Below, piece by piece: positions 8,682-16,545 of a DNA stretch of 64,000 bases. The notes under the pieces were generated by a model. That model was not told the DNA's origin and searched no databases. It worked only from the letters and a program-made list of their open reading frames with translations. The position numbers and the translations under genes were made by a program. How positions within the stretch are numbered: the stretch's first letter is position 1; each line of letters starts with the position of its first letter. This stretch comes from G963668185 sp963668185 (GTDB lineage: Bacteria; Chloroflexota; Dehalococcoidia; Lucifugimonadales; G963668185). The stretch lies in contig OY764162.1 in the NCBI GenBank assembly GCA_963668185.1, positions 2,480,001 to 2,544,000 of the forward strand, read 5' to 3'.

Positions 8682-10250
8682 CTATACCGCTATGCGCTCC
8701 AGGTCCCGCAGGATCGCGTGCGCCGAGTTGTGGCCCGGCGCCGCCGTCACTTCGCCGCCGGGGTGGGTGCCCGCCCCGCACATGTAGAAGTTCCGGACTG
8801 AGGTCCGGTACGCGAACCTGTTCGCCAGCATCTGGGACGGGATCATGTCGCCGTGCCGTATGTTGCCGTCCGTGATTCCCACGCGCGTCTCGATGTCGAT
8901 CGGCGCCTGCACAGACCAGTCGATCAGGCTGTCGCGGAAGTTCGGCGCGTACTCGGTGATCACGTCGATGATCTGCTCGCCGACAGCGTCCCGCCGCGTC
9001 TCCCACGGCTGGTCCACCGGCTCCGCCGGGTAGTACAGGATCCAGTTCGACATCACCACTCCGCCGCGCGGCGCGAGGTTCGGGTCCACCAGCGACGGCA
9101 TCTGGATGTGCATCAGCGGGCAGTCGGTCACCCGCCCCGCGATCGCGTCGTCCCAGCTCTGCTGGAAGTACTCGACGGACGGGCCGATGCTCACGTTCAC
9201 GATCTGGTCGCGGTCGTAGTCGTCGCCCAGGTAGCGCGTGAGATCCAGCGGCTCGCTGAACGCCGCCAGGAACTTGACGCAGTTGGCGTTCGTCTTCCAC
9301 CGCTTGATCTTCGACTTCGTCGCCTCGTCAACGAACTGCGAGTCCACGAGCGTGCTGTACGTGCGCTTCGGGTCCGCGTTGGAGACGACGATGAAGCTGC
9401 GGATCTCCTCGCCGCTCGCGAGCCTGACGCCCTTCGCCTCGCCGCCCTCGATGATCACCTCCTGCACCGGAGCACGCGTCCTGATCTCCGCGCCCAGGTC
9501 GCGCACCGACGCGCCGAGCGCCTGCGTGATCGCGCCCATGCTGCCGCGCGGTATGCCCTTGTCCTCGGCCCTGCTGAACTGGCTAGCCATGAAGTACGCG
9601 TTGCTCATGATGCTGCCGGGCGCAGACGGGTCCGCCTCCGGGATTCCGAGCGAAGAGGCCCGGACGTTCGGGTGCTCGAAGTGGTCGTCGAGCAGGTCCA
9701 TGATGCTCCAGGTGAGCATCTTCTCCAGGATCTCCTCCTGCCGCGTGCCCTTGACGCTCTCGATCAACTCCGTGACCGTGGGCGGCTCGTCCAGGAAGGT
9801 CTTGTGCAGTATGCCCGCCGCCTGCTCCCAGAACGACTGCCACTCGAAGTAGTTGCGCGCGTCGTTCTCGGAAAACTGCCGGATCTGCTCCGCCGCGTCC
9901 AGCGGGCTTTTGATGTGCGGCCCGCCGGTGAACGTGCCGTCCGGGAACGGATGGATGCCGCTCATCGAAGCCGCGCCGGAGCCGGGCTTGTTCGGGCCCT
10001 TGAGCACCTCCAGGCCGTGCTCCTTCAGCTTGAGGTCATCGATGACCTTGCCCTGGAGCATGTACTGGATGTACGAGCACATCGGGCCGTTGAAGCCCTG
10101 CGTGAACTCGTCGGTCGTCGCCGCGCCGCCGATCTTGTCCAGCCGCTCCAGCACCAGCACGGAGAGGCCGTCCTTCGCGAGATACCCCGCCGTGGTGAGG
10201 CCGTTGTGCCCCGCGCCGATCACTATGGCGTCGTACTGATTGTCTGCCAT
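8682..10250 (-). CDS. FAD-dependent oxidoreductase, phytoene desaturase/PYROXD2-like
   Basis: 522 residues. The N-terminal dinucleotide-binding motif is YDAIVIGAGHNGLTTAGYLA, followed by VLVLERLDKIGGAATT, the typical FAD-contact segment of the phytoene desaturase/amine oxidase superfamily. The C-terminal FAD motif reads FYMCGAGTHPGGEVTAAPGHNSA. Overall length and the SYIQYML and PDGTF segments match the PYROXD2-like group rather than carotenoid desaturases, and no carotenoid genes are nearby. The substrate is unknown. It lies 56 nt upstream of the Uma2 gene on the same strand and may share a transcript with it. Confidence 0.85.
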   Translation of the reverse strand: MADNQYDAIVIGAGHNGLTTAGYLAKDGLSVLVLERLDKIGGAATTDEFTQGFNGPMCSYIQYMLQGKVIDDLKLKEHGLEVLKGPNKPGSGAASMSGIHPFPDGTFTGGPHIKSPLDAAEQIRQFSENDARNYFEWQSFWEQAAGILHKTFLDEPPTVTELIESVKGTRQEEILEKMLTWSIMDLLDDHFEHPNVRASSLGIPEADPSAPGSIMSNAYFMASQFSRAEDKGIPRGSMGAITQALGASVRDLGAEIRTRAPVQEVIIEGGEAKGVRLASGEEIRSFIVVSNADPKRTYSTLVDSQFVDEATKSKIKRWKTNANCVKFLAAFSEPLDLTRYLGDDYDRDQIVNVSIGPSVEYFQQSWDDAIAGRVTDCPLMHIQMPSLVDPNLAPRGGVVMSNWILYYPAEPVDQPWETRRDAVGEQIIDVITEYAPNFRDSLIDWSVQAPIDIETRVGITDGNIRHGDMIPSQMLANRFAYRTSVRNFYMCGAGTHPGGEVTAAPGHNSAHAILRDLERIAV

Positions 10251-10419
10251 GCCGTTTGCCCCCTCGTGTACTGTTATGGACGGCGGACCGCCCTTCTCTC
10301 GGCCTGATTATAAGTACGGCGGCAAGGCAAGGTCAATTTCGGCATGTTTGGGGACTACGCTTGTAGAGGCTGTGCTAGAGTACTGTTCTACACGGCTGTA
10401 AGCAGCAATCGAGGGGATC

Positions 10420-10731
10420 ATGCCAACGACTGCCGGGAAGAAGAGTGAACTCATCGAAGGATATCTCACCATGATTGAGGAGCGGGGTGGAGTTCCTGCC
10501 TTGATCGAGAGGATGGACGAATATCACCAATGCGTGGACCGGATGATGAGGGAACGCGACGCCCTGATGCGAAAACACCCGGACAAGTGGGTTGTAATGG
10601 GCAAAGACGGTGTGCTGTCCGTTGGCGATACTCTGGACCAGGTGCTTGAAGACGTCGAGGATCGGAGAAGGCGGGGAGTGCAAGTCATGGTCGATTTTCT
10701 GGACACAAACCCTCCCGAGTTGATCTTGTGA
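10420..10731 (+). CDS. Small DUF5678-like protein
   Basis: 103 residues with a GAGGGG ribosome site before ATG 10420. The first half is a charged helical region (ELIEGYLTMIEERGGVPALIERMDEYHQ). The second half, HPDKWVVMGKDGVLSVGDTLDQVLEDV, has the KWV...DG.....GD pattern of DUF5678-type proteins, ending in ...DTNPPELIL. It overlaps the downstream aspartyl protease-like gene by GTGA, so the two are translationally coupled. Such pairs recur in Chloroflexota and cyanobacteria (known from memory); the function is unknown. Confidence 0.7.
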   Translation: MPTTAGKKSELIEGYLTMIEERGGVPALIERMDEYHQCVDRMMRERDALMRKHPDKWVVMGKDGVLSVGDTLDQVLEDVEDRRRRGVQVMVDFLDTNPPELIL

Positions 10732-11159
10732 TCACAGGCAGGTTCGATTCTCAGGGCCGACCATACGTGGAGAGCCGCCTTGTAATCCCGCGCTTGGGCG
10801 TCGATGAAAGCGTCGTTTTCCTGGTTGACACAGGGGCAAGCTATACGTGCCTGCACCCGTGGGATGCCAGAGTCGCTGGGATTCCCTTCGAACGACTTCG
10901 CGATATGTCCATCTCCCGCGGAGTCGGTGGCAGTGCGCGATACTTTCGGGAACCTGCCGTGCTGTCGTTCACCGATGAACGACTGAGAAGACTGTATGAG
11001 ATAGACCTGCTGATCGCAGAGCCGCATGAGCGCGGTGAAGGATTGCCATCCCTGCTCGGGCGGGACGTCATCAATCATTGGTACATGCACTACGATCCAT
11101 CGAATGAGAGCCTTCGGTTTGAGGTGCGCCGCACCGACTTGACCCTCAGCTTATCGTGA
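10728..11159 (+). CDS. Retropepsin-like aspartyl protease family protein
   Basis: 143 residues from GTG 10728, overlapping the previous stop. The hallmark is VVFLVDTGASYTCLHPWDA, the D-T-G-A active-site motif of single-domain retropepsin-like proteases. A beta-rich body follows with GVGGSARYFREPAVLSF and a C-terminal LLGRDVINHWYMHYDPSN, corresponding to the conserved LLGRDxL segment of the family. Such proteins act as homodimers. No signal peptide is visible, so it should be cytoplasmic. Its coupling to the DUF5678-like gene suggests a joint function, possibly protein quality control or a toxin-antitoxin-like arrangement, but nothing here decides this. Confidence 0.78.
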   Translation: MITGRFDSQGRPYVESRLVIPRLGVDESVVFLVDTGASYTCLHPWDARVAGIPFERLRDMSISRGVGGSARYFREPAVLSFTDERLRRLYEIDLLIAEPHERGEGLPSLLGRDVINHWYMHYDPSNESLRFEVRRTDLTLSLS

Positions 11160-11171
11160 CCGCCGCCTGCG

Positions 11172-11212
11172 GTTCCGGTTCGTTCGCCCTGAGCTTGTCG
11201 AAGGGCCGCCCC
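11172..11212. repeat. Dispersed repeat unit (CCGTTCGCCCTGAGC-type)
   Basis: In the 140-bp gap between the protease and oxidoreductase genes, the segment reading TTCGTTCGCCCTGAGCTTG then TCGAAGGGCCGCC is the opposite orientation of the unit at about 5648-5680. It is one of several scattered copies in this window. Confidence 0.65.
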
Positions 11213-11300
11213 AATTCGTGTACCCTATGCTCGTCCGCATGGCGATGGCCTCGCTCGCAGACCATCGCCGGGACATGAACCCACTGATTCGGAGGCAACA

Positions 11301-12497
11301 ATGGCACAGGTTGACGGCGCAGAGGTAGTAATCATCGGAGCCGGCGTTACGGGGCTTGCCTCGGCCTGGTTCCTTGCCAAGTCCGGCGTGGACGTGATCG
11401 TGATCGAAAAGGGCGTCATCGGCTACGAGGCGTCCAGCCGCAACGGCGGCATATGCGCCTACCACCGCGGCGTGGAGCCGAAGGGCCTCATGGGCTACGA
11501 GGAGACCAGGCTCTGGCACACGCTGGAGGAGGAGCTCGGCTATCCGCTGGAGTTCGTGCGCGGCAACATCGGCGTCGCGCTCGATGAAGAGGACTTCGAG
11601 CTGGTGAAGCGCGGCGTCGAGCGGACGAACAGCATGGGCTGGCGCACCGAGGTCATGGACGCCGACACGATCAAGAAGCACATGCCAATCGTCAGCCCCA
11701 CCGTCGCGGGCGGGCGGTACGACCCCGACTCCGGCCACGCCAACCCGCAGCGCACCGTGCAGGCGTACGCGTGGGCCGCGCAGGACCACGGCGCGCGCAT
11801 CTACCAGCACACCACCGTCACCGGCTTCAAGGTCGAGGGCGACAAGGTCATCTCCGTTGAGACCGACAAGGGCGACTTCGGGTGCAGCTTCGTCGTCAAC
11901 TCCGCCGGCCCGCAGGTCGGCGTGCTCACGGACATGGTCGGCGGCTTCATCCCGCTAGCGCAGGGCAGGGTGGAGATCATCGTCACCGTGCCCATGGAGC
12001 GCATGTGGCGCGGCGCCGTCAGCGGCAACGGGCTGTACGGCCGCCAGACCGAGCGCGGCAACCTCGCGTACGGCGGCGGCAACCAGGAGTGGGTCGAGGT
12101 GGACAACGCCACGCCGGAAAAGCCGAACACGCCGCTGATCCGCAACGTAGGCCGCAGGCTCATGGAGCTATTCTCCGGCGCGCAGGACATCCCGGTTCTC
12201 CGCAGTTGGTGCTGCGTCGTCGAGTGGACGCCCGACGGCAACCCCGTCATCGACACCCTGGACGATCCGAGCAACTTCGTGATCGCCACGGCATCGGGCG
12301 ACGGCTTCGGACTCTCGCCCGCCCACGGCAAGGCCGTCAGCGACCTCGTGATGCACGGCGAGTCCACGCTGCCGCTCGAAGGCTACAGCCTCGGCAGGTT
12401 CGCCGGCGTCGGGCGCAACTGGCGCGAGGAGTACGAGTGGATCGCCGGCACCGGCCAGGGCGGCGAATACGGCTCAGGCCAGGGCGCCGCGTACTAG
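11301..12497 (+). CDS. FAD-dependent oxidoreductase of the DAO/sarcosine oxidase type
   Basis: 398 residues. It begins with VVIIGAGVTGLASAWFLAKSG and VIVIEKGVIGYEASSRNGG, the FAD ADP-binding motif and the SSRNGG segment seen in glycine/sarcosine oxidases. Later parts include GHANPQRTVQAYAWAAQDHGARI, VVNSAGPQVG and a C-terminal EWTPDGNPVIDTL...ASGDGFGLSPAHGKAVSDLV. It should oxidise a secondary or primary amine, but the substrate cannot be told. The last 133 bp of the gene are repeated almost exactly after the next gene. The tail GTGQGGEYGSGQGAAY is Gly-rich. Confidence 0.88.
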   Translation: MAQVDGAEVVIIGAGVTGLASAWFLAKSGVDVIVIEKGVIGYEASSRNGGICAYHRGVEPKGLMGYEETRLWHTLEEELGYPLEFVRGNIGVALDEEDFELVKRGVERTNSMGWRTEVMDADTIKKHMPIVSPTVAGGRYDPDSGHANPQRTVQAYAWAAQDHGARIYQHTTVTGFKVEGDKVISVETDKGDFGCSFVVNSAGPQVGVLTDMVGGFIPLAQGRVEIIVTVPMERMWRGAVSGNGLYGRQTERGNLAYGGGNQEWVEVDNATPEKPNTPLIRNVGRRLMELFSGAQDIPVLRSWCCVVEWTPDGNPVIDTLDDPSNFVIATASGDGFGLSPAHGKAVSDLVMHGESTLPLEGYSLGRFAGVGRNWREEYEWIAGTGQGGEYGSGQGAAY

Positions 12498-12498
12498 G
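12366..12498 (+). repeat. Left copy of 133-bp direct repeat
   Basis: This is the 3' end of the FAD oxidoreductase gene plus the base after its TAG. It recurs at 13024-13156, shifted by 658 bp, with one mismatch that I can see: GAA here, GAG there, a silent glutamate change. The two copies bracket the peroxiredoxin gene. Confidence 0.95.
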
Positions 12499-12538
12499 CG
12501 GCAGCGTTCTCGTATAGGGCATCCGGAGTTGGTCGCAG

Positions 12539-12988
12539 ATGCTTAAGGTCGGCGCTCAGGCGCCGGACTTCTCCGTTGTGCTTGGCTCCGGGGAGCGATT
12601 CACCCTTTCGGAGCACATCGGCCGTAACGTCGTGCTCTTCTTCTTTCCCCGAGCGTTCACATACGGCTGTACTGCCGAGGTCAAGGACTTCAGCGATCAT
12701 CTCCACGAATTCAGGGAGGGCGACGCCGAGGTCGTCGGAATTAGCGGCGACTCGGTGGACAGAATGAGGAGGTTCGGCGAAGCGACGGGCACGCAGTTTG
12801 GGCTTGGAAGTGATGAGTCGGCCCAAGTCAGACGCCTATATGATGTTCAACGCAGGTTTAGACTGGGAACTTCCCGGATCACGTATGTGATAGACCGCAG
12901 GGGGACGATCCGTGGAGTGTTCCACGATGAGATCAGGATGGCGGCGCACGTCAGAAACGCCCTCCGAACAATAGAGGAAGTCGGTTAG
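12539..12988 (+). CDS. Peroxiredoxin (AhpC/TSA, BCP-like)
   Basis: 149 residues. The active-site motif PxxxTxxC is intact as P37-T41-C44 in FFPRAFTYGCTAEVKDF. The start VGAQAPDFSVVLGSGERFTLSEHIGRNVVLFFFP and the later VVGISGDSVDRMRRFGEATG and RITYVIDRRGTIRGVF are standard for the thioredoxin-like fold. It should reduce hydroperoxides using thiols in the cytoplasm. No obvious resolving cysteine is seen in the rest of the chain, which suggests a 1-Cys mechanism. The gene sits between the two copies of the 133-bp repeat, so its present position may result from a duplication/deletion event. Confidence 0.88.
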   Translation: MLKVGAQAPDFSVVLGSGERFTLSEHIGRNVVLFFFPRAFTYGCTAEVKDFSDHLHEFREGDAEVVGISGDSVDRMRRFGEATGTQFGLGSDESAQVRRLYDVQRRFRLGTSRITYVIDRRGTIRGVFHDEIRMAAHVRNALRTIEEVG

Positions 12989-13023
12989 ACCCGGACAGCC
13001 CGCGGGCCGCCTCCACGCGGCGG

Positions 13024-13156
13024 ACGCTGCCGCTCGAAGGCTACAGCCTCGGCAGGTTCGCCGGCGTCGGGCGCAACTGGCGCGAGGAGTACGAGTGGAT
13101 CGCCGGCACCGGCCAGGGCGGCGAGTACGGCTCAGGCCAGGGCGCCGCGTACTAGG
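13024..13156 (+). pseudogene. Right copy of 133-bp repeat: detached 3' end of an FAD oxidoreductase
   Basis: This stretch encodes the same C-terminal 43 residues and stop as the oxidoreductase at 11301-12497 but has no gene body in front of it. It differs at a single silent base from the left copy. It is best read as the remnant of a tandem duplicate whose front portion was lost, or as a copied tail. Confidence 0.85.
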
Positions 13157-13317
13157 GGGCGAGCGAGGGCGCGTTTGCGGGTAGTCGGTCTCGTGGTGTA
13201 CCATTACTAGAACTCCTGTATCTTAAAGTGGCCGGACGCATGAATGCGACATCCGTTGGGCTAATGTCCGGAGAGCGTGAACGGTTGCGGACGCAGTGAA
13301 AGCGGAGGCAGGTTGCT
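13157..13317. other. Intergenic leader before the lower-GC protease cluster
   Basis: There is no open reading frame of note. The stretch becomes visibly less GC-rich from about 13195 on. It contains a small palindrome CGCATGAATGCG and partial inverted segments CCGGAC/GTCCGG around 13232-13273. These may form a leader structure for the following genes, but nothing conclusive is seen. Confidence 0.35.
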
Positions 13318-13518
13318 ATGGATCAGAATGAGCGGGACGATACTAACGAAGAGAAAACGACGGTGGATGTACTCCTGATGCCCAACGACGGAACAGCTTC
13401 CAGCTGGCTTGAAAAGCTCGAAAGGGTCAAGAAGGTCAAAGACTTGCGCCGAGCCCGACAGGCTGCCAGGAAAGGCAAGCCGATAACGCTCACGGGTCGT
13501 TGGGCCGGCGGCCTATGA
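13318..13518 (+). CDS. Small hypothetical protein coupled to a Clp/SppA-fold protease
   Basis: 66 residues, strongly charged: an acidic N-terminus (MDQNERDDTNEEK), then VDVLLMPNDGTASSWLEKLERVKKVKDLRRARQAARKGK with many Lys/Arg. No known domain is recognised. It overlaps the next gene by ATGA, a sign of translational coupling, so it is likely a partner or adaptor of that protease. Base composition is lower in GC than the flanking metabolic genes. Confidence 0.65.
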   Translation: MDQNERDDTNEEKTTVDVLLMPNDGTASSWLEKLERVKKVKDLRRARQAARKGKPITLTGRWAGGL

Positions 13519-14396
13519 CTGAAGACGATCCAACGGGCAGCAATCTATTGCCGCGGCAAAGCCCGCTCTATCACGCTCAACGAGCAGGACAGTACGCCCG
13601 GCAAGAGTTGATTCGTCAGTACGAGCAGAAGTACTCATGCCGCTTGGTGGTAATGATTGCTCCGATCATTCGGAGGGGAGTTACGCTGTTTGAGGAGCTC
13701 GTCTTTGACGCCAACCCTGACGAGGATCTTCACGTGCTGCTGCATTCGCCTGGGGGACAGGGGGAAGTAGCGATCCGCATTCTGCGCGCTGCTCAGTCTA
13801 GATGCAATCACTTGACAGTAATCGTCCCCGATCAAGCTAAGAGCGCCGCGACTCTGTTGGCCTTGGGTGCACACCACATCATGATGGGGCCTGCCAGCGA
13901 CCTTGGCCCAGTTGACCCACAATTCTATATCGGAGGGGAGTGGGTTGCCGCAAAGGACATAATCGCCGCTGTTGACGACGCGGCGGTGAGAGTTATGGAG
14001 TCGCCAGAGACCTACTCAGTGTACGCTCCTCTGCTGGAGGATATCACGGCAGTTATGCTCCAACAGGCGCGCTCGGCGCTGCAAGGGACCTCGGATCTGC
14101 TGGAAGAGGCTCTCAAAAGCAATTCGAATCGTAGTTCTCAAGATGTATCCAGGCTCACGACTAACCTGATGGGACCGATGATTGAGAGGAATCCGACGCA
14201 TTCAGCCCTATTCAGTGCGGATCATGCTATAGAAGCCGGTCTTCCAGTCATCTCTATGACCCCCTCGAACTATCAATGGCAACTCATCTGGCGGTTGTGG
14301 ACGAAGTACTTCGCGCTGGGTTCAAGGCTCTATACGGGGATTTACGAAGGCTCTGTAGCGTCTCAGATCGGCACCGACCCCATTGATGGTACTTAA
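13515..14396 (+). CDS. SDH_sah family serine protease-like protein (Clp/SppA fold)
   Basis: 293 residues from ATG 13515. The region LHVLLHSPGGQGEVAIRILRAAQ (GG oxyanion segment) followed by LTVIVPDQAKSAATLLALGAHHIMMGPASDLGPVDPQF matches the serine dehydrogenase proteinase (PF01972) family. Ser110 in AKSAAT is the expected nucleophile and the DLGPVDPQ turn is conserved. The N-terminal segment QYEQKYSCRLVVMIAP is hydrophobic but no clear signal peptide is seen. Proteolysis linked to the membrane is plausible but the target is unknown. It forms a unit with the preceding 66-residue gene. Confidence 0.82.
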   Translation: MTEDDPTGSNLLPRQSPLYHAQRAGQYARQELIRQYEQKYSCRLVVMIAPIIRRGVTLFEELVFDANPDEDLHVLLHSPGGQGEVAIRILRAAQSRCNHLTVIVPDQAKSAATLLALGAHHIMMGPASDLGPVDPQFYIGGEWVAAKDIIAAVDDAAVRVMESPETYSVYAPLLEDITAVMLQQARSALQGTSDLLEEALKSNSNRSSQDVSRLTTNLMGPMIERNPTHSALFSADHAIEAGLPVISMTPSNYQWQLIWRLWTKYFALGSRLYTGIYEGSVASQIGTDPIDGT

Positions 14397-14456
14397 GCAG
14401 GCACCCCTGAACCGTCGGCTTTCGTCCTGTGTGGGACTGTTCTAACTAACGCTCGA

Positions 14457-15143
14457 TTAACACGCTGCGTCTTCTTCAGGTGGAGTTTGGTCGATAATGA
14501 ACCATTGCGTAGCTTGGCTACCGACGTAACGAGTCAGGCTGTAGTTGACCCCACCGCCAATCACGACACCAATACCAAAAGGCATGACCTTCTCAATCGC
14601 CTTTCTAGTGAACGTCACGCCAATACGCTTGAATAGCTGTTTGATTGTCTGTAATGCCGTCCCCTTCAAGTACTGGCGCAACATGCGCACACCAGCTTTG
14701 GAAGCAAGGTTCGCCGCCAGTGGCGTTCCTCTGTTCTCAAGAGTGCCTGTCGCCGCAATAAGGAACACGAGATGGCGCACGTCCTCTGACGTTACGTCGT
14801 ATCCGAATACACAGGCTAGGCATTTGCACATGTCTACTTGGAGTTTCATACATACTGCGGTGTCGGCTACACCACCGCCCATCGCTGCAATAACGGTTCC
14901 GAGGCCCGGAATAACTCCTGATAGTCCTGTAGCTCCACCTACCACTCCCGCAAGCTGAGCGTACCGCTTCACTATCCGGTCGGCGGCTCGCAATCGATGC
15001 GCCCAATCTGAGTCATTGCGGTACTTGCTCTCGCTCTGGGAGAGATACTGCTCCGCAATAGCAGATGCATCTTCATCTGATATCGTAATCGCTTCAACCG
15101 CCCTTAACAGAAGCGAGCCTTTATCTTCGCTAGATTCAGTCAT
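14457..15143 (-). CDS. EcsC-family-like membrane-associated protein
   Basis: 228 residues. The central region YAQLAGVVGGATGLSGVIPGLGTVIAAMGGGVADTAVCMKLQVDMCKCLACVFGYDVTSEDVRHLVFLIAATG combines a Gly-rich hydrophobic hairpin with the phrase 'GYDV..ED.RHL' typical of EcsC proteins. A second hydrophobic Gly-rich segment (VMPFGIGVVIGGGVNY) follows, then an acidic tail. EcsC was named from an ABC transporter locus in Bacillus; its biochemical role is unclear. The gene converges on the SDH_sah protease gene, and both lie in the same lower-GC patch. Confidence 0.7.
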   Translation of the reverse strand: MTESSEDKGSLLLRAVEAITISDEDASAIAEQYLSQSESKYRNDSDWAHRLRAADRIVKRYAQLAGVVGGATGLSGVIPGLGTVIAAMGGGVADTAVCMKLQVDMCKCLACVFGYDVTSEDVRHLVFLIAATGTLENRGTPLAANLASKAGVRMLRQYLKGTALQTIKQLFKRIGVTFTRKAIEKVMPFGIGVVIGGGVNYSLTRYVGSQATQWFIIDQTPPEEDAAC

Positions 15144-15211
15144 TCCCTTTCTAATATCCTTATGGCATTGTCAATAGTGTCTCTATTGAACAAAGACCGT
15201 ATGACTCCGGG

Positions 15212-15249
15212 ATTATAGCAGGCGCGACCAGCGGCTCTGAGCCTATAAT
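15212..15249. promoter_or_regulatory. Divergent promoter region with mirror-image TATAAT elements
   Basis: ATTATAG (15212-15218) and CTATAAT (15243-15249) form a perfect 7-bp inverted repeat separated by 24 bp. Read outward, each contains TATAAT, placing one -10 element before the EcsC-like gene (minus) and one before glycerate kinase (plus, start 15292). No convincing -35 hexamers are seen, so the call is tentative. Confidence 0.45.
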
Positions 15250-15291
15250 GCGGTCCAATAGACAAAGAGGCCCCACCAGGACGGACCTGCC

Positions 15292-16446
15292 ATGAAAATA
15301 GTTCTCGCGCCCGACTCTTACAAAGGCAGCATGACCGCACGCGTCGTCGCTGAGGCGATGCGCGAGGGCGTGCTGCGCGTCGTGCCGGACGCCGACACGG
15401 TGCTCGTACCCGTCGCGGACGGCGGCGACGGCACGCTGGAGACGCTGGTGGACAGCACGGGCGGCGCCGTCGAGACGGCCACCGTGACCGGGCCGCTCGG
15501 CGAGCCTGTCTCCGCCGGGTGGGGCGCGCTCGGCGACGGCAACACCGCCCTCGTGGAGATGGCCCGCACCTCCGGCCTCGCCATGGCGCCCCCAGACCGC
15601 CGTGATCCGCGCGTCACGACCACCTACGGCCTCGGCGAAGTGATTCGCGCCGCGCTGGACGCCGGCTATCGCAGCTTCGTCATCGGCATCGGCGGCAGCG
15701 CGACCAACGACGCCGGCGCAGGCATGGCGCAGGCCCTCGGCGCGCGCCTGCTCGACGCCAACGGCGCAGACCTGCCGTTCGGCGGCGCGGCGCTAGCGTC
15801 GCTCGACAGGATCGACCTCGGCGGCCTGGACCCGCGCATCGCCGAGTCGGACGTGGTCGTCGCGTGCGATGTCTCGAACCCGCTGTGCGGGCCCAGCGGC
15901 GCGTCCGCCGTTTACGGCCCGCAGAAGGGCGCCACCCCTGAAATGGTGGAAGAGTTGGACGCCGCGCTCCGGAACTTCGCCGCCGTCGTAGAGCGCGATG
16001 TCGGGGCGGCGGTCCGGGACGTGCCCGGCGCCGGCGCGGCCGGCGGCCTCGGCGGAGGCCTCATCGCGTTCCTGGGAGGCCGGCTCGAACGCGGCGTGGA
16101 CATCGTGCTAGGCGTGCTCAAGCTGGAGGAACGCCTCGAAGGCGCTGACCTCGTCATCACGGGCGAGGGCTGCATGGACTTCCAGACCGTCTTCGACAAG
16201 GCCCCGGTCGGCGTCGCCCGCCGCGCCGCCAGGCTCGGCATCCCCGTCATCGCCGTCTCCGGCTCGCACGGCGAAGGCTTCCACGAAGTCCACGACCACG
16301 GCATCGCCGCCGCCGCGCCCATCGTTTGCCAGCCCATGACCCTAGAAGAATCGTCCGAGCGTGGCCCCGAGCTAGTCGCCCAGGCCACCGAAGAAGCCCT
16401 CCGCTTCATGCGCCTCGGCGCAAGGGTGTTCGGCAGCGCAGGCTGA
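15292..16446 (+). CDS. Glycerate kinase (glycerate 2-kinase, GlxK/GarK family)
   Basis: 384 residues, normal for the family. The start MKIVLAPDSYKGSMTA is the family signature. Next come VPVADGGDGTLETLVDSTGG, GIGGSATNDAGAGMAQALGARLLDANG, and VVACDVSNPLCGPSGASAVYGPQKGAT. The C-terminal half has GEGCMDFQTVFDKAPVGVARRA. The enzyme phosphorylates D-glycerate with ATP in the cytoplasm, feeding it into lower glycolysis. Ribosome site AGGACGG lies upstream. No other glycerate or glyoxylate pathway genes are adjacent. Confidence 0.93.
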   Translation: MKIVLAPDSYKGSMTARVVAEAMREGVLRVVPDADTVLVPVADGGDGTLETLVDSTGGAVETATVTGPLGEPVSAGWGALGDGNTALVEMARTSGLAMAPPDRRDPRVTTTYGLGEVIRAALDAGYRSFVIGIGGSATNDAGAGMAQALGARLLDANGADLPFGGAALASLDRIDLGGLDPRIAESDVVVACDVSNPLCGPSGASAVYGPQKGATPEMVEELDAALRNFAAVVERDVGAAVRDVPGAGAAGGLGGGLIAFLGGRLERGVDIVLGVLKLEERLEGADLVITGEGCMDFQTVFDKAPVGVARRAARLGIPVIAVSGSHGEGFHEVHDHGIAAAAPIVCQPMTLEESSERGPELVAQATEEALRFMRLGARVFGSAG

Positions 16447-16479
16447 CGTCTCTCTAAAGAGACAGCCCGCCTTCACCTG

Positions 16480-16510
16480 TCATTCCTGCGCAGGCGGGAA
16501 TCCATCCGCG
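16480..16510. repeat. Short inverted repeat of the ATTCCCGCC/GGCGGGAAT type
   Basis: Between glycerate kinase and the next gene, CATTCCTGCGCAGGCGGG then AATCCATC is a degenerate copy of the repeat found intact at about 17109-17141. A separate perfect palindrome GTCTCTAAAGAGAC lies just before it (16448-16461). Confidence 0.6.
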
Positions 16511-16545
16511 CCGCCGCCGGCAGGACAAGGCCCCCGAGGCGTCAG

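Noticed and set aside
8853..10307. 484-codon plus-strand open frame
   Set aside because: Antisense to the PYROXD2-like oxidoreductase, a typical high-GC shadow frame.
16448..16461. Palindrome GTCTCTAAAGAGAC, sharing its core with the operator at 61625-61645
   Set aside because: The 6-bp arms in common can arise by chance, and no regulator or R-M gene is near 16.4 kb; not taken as a second operator.
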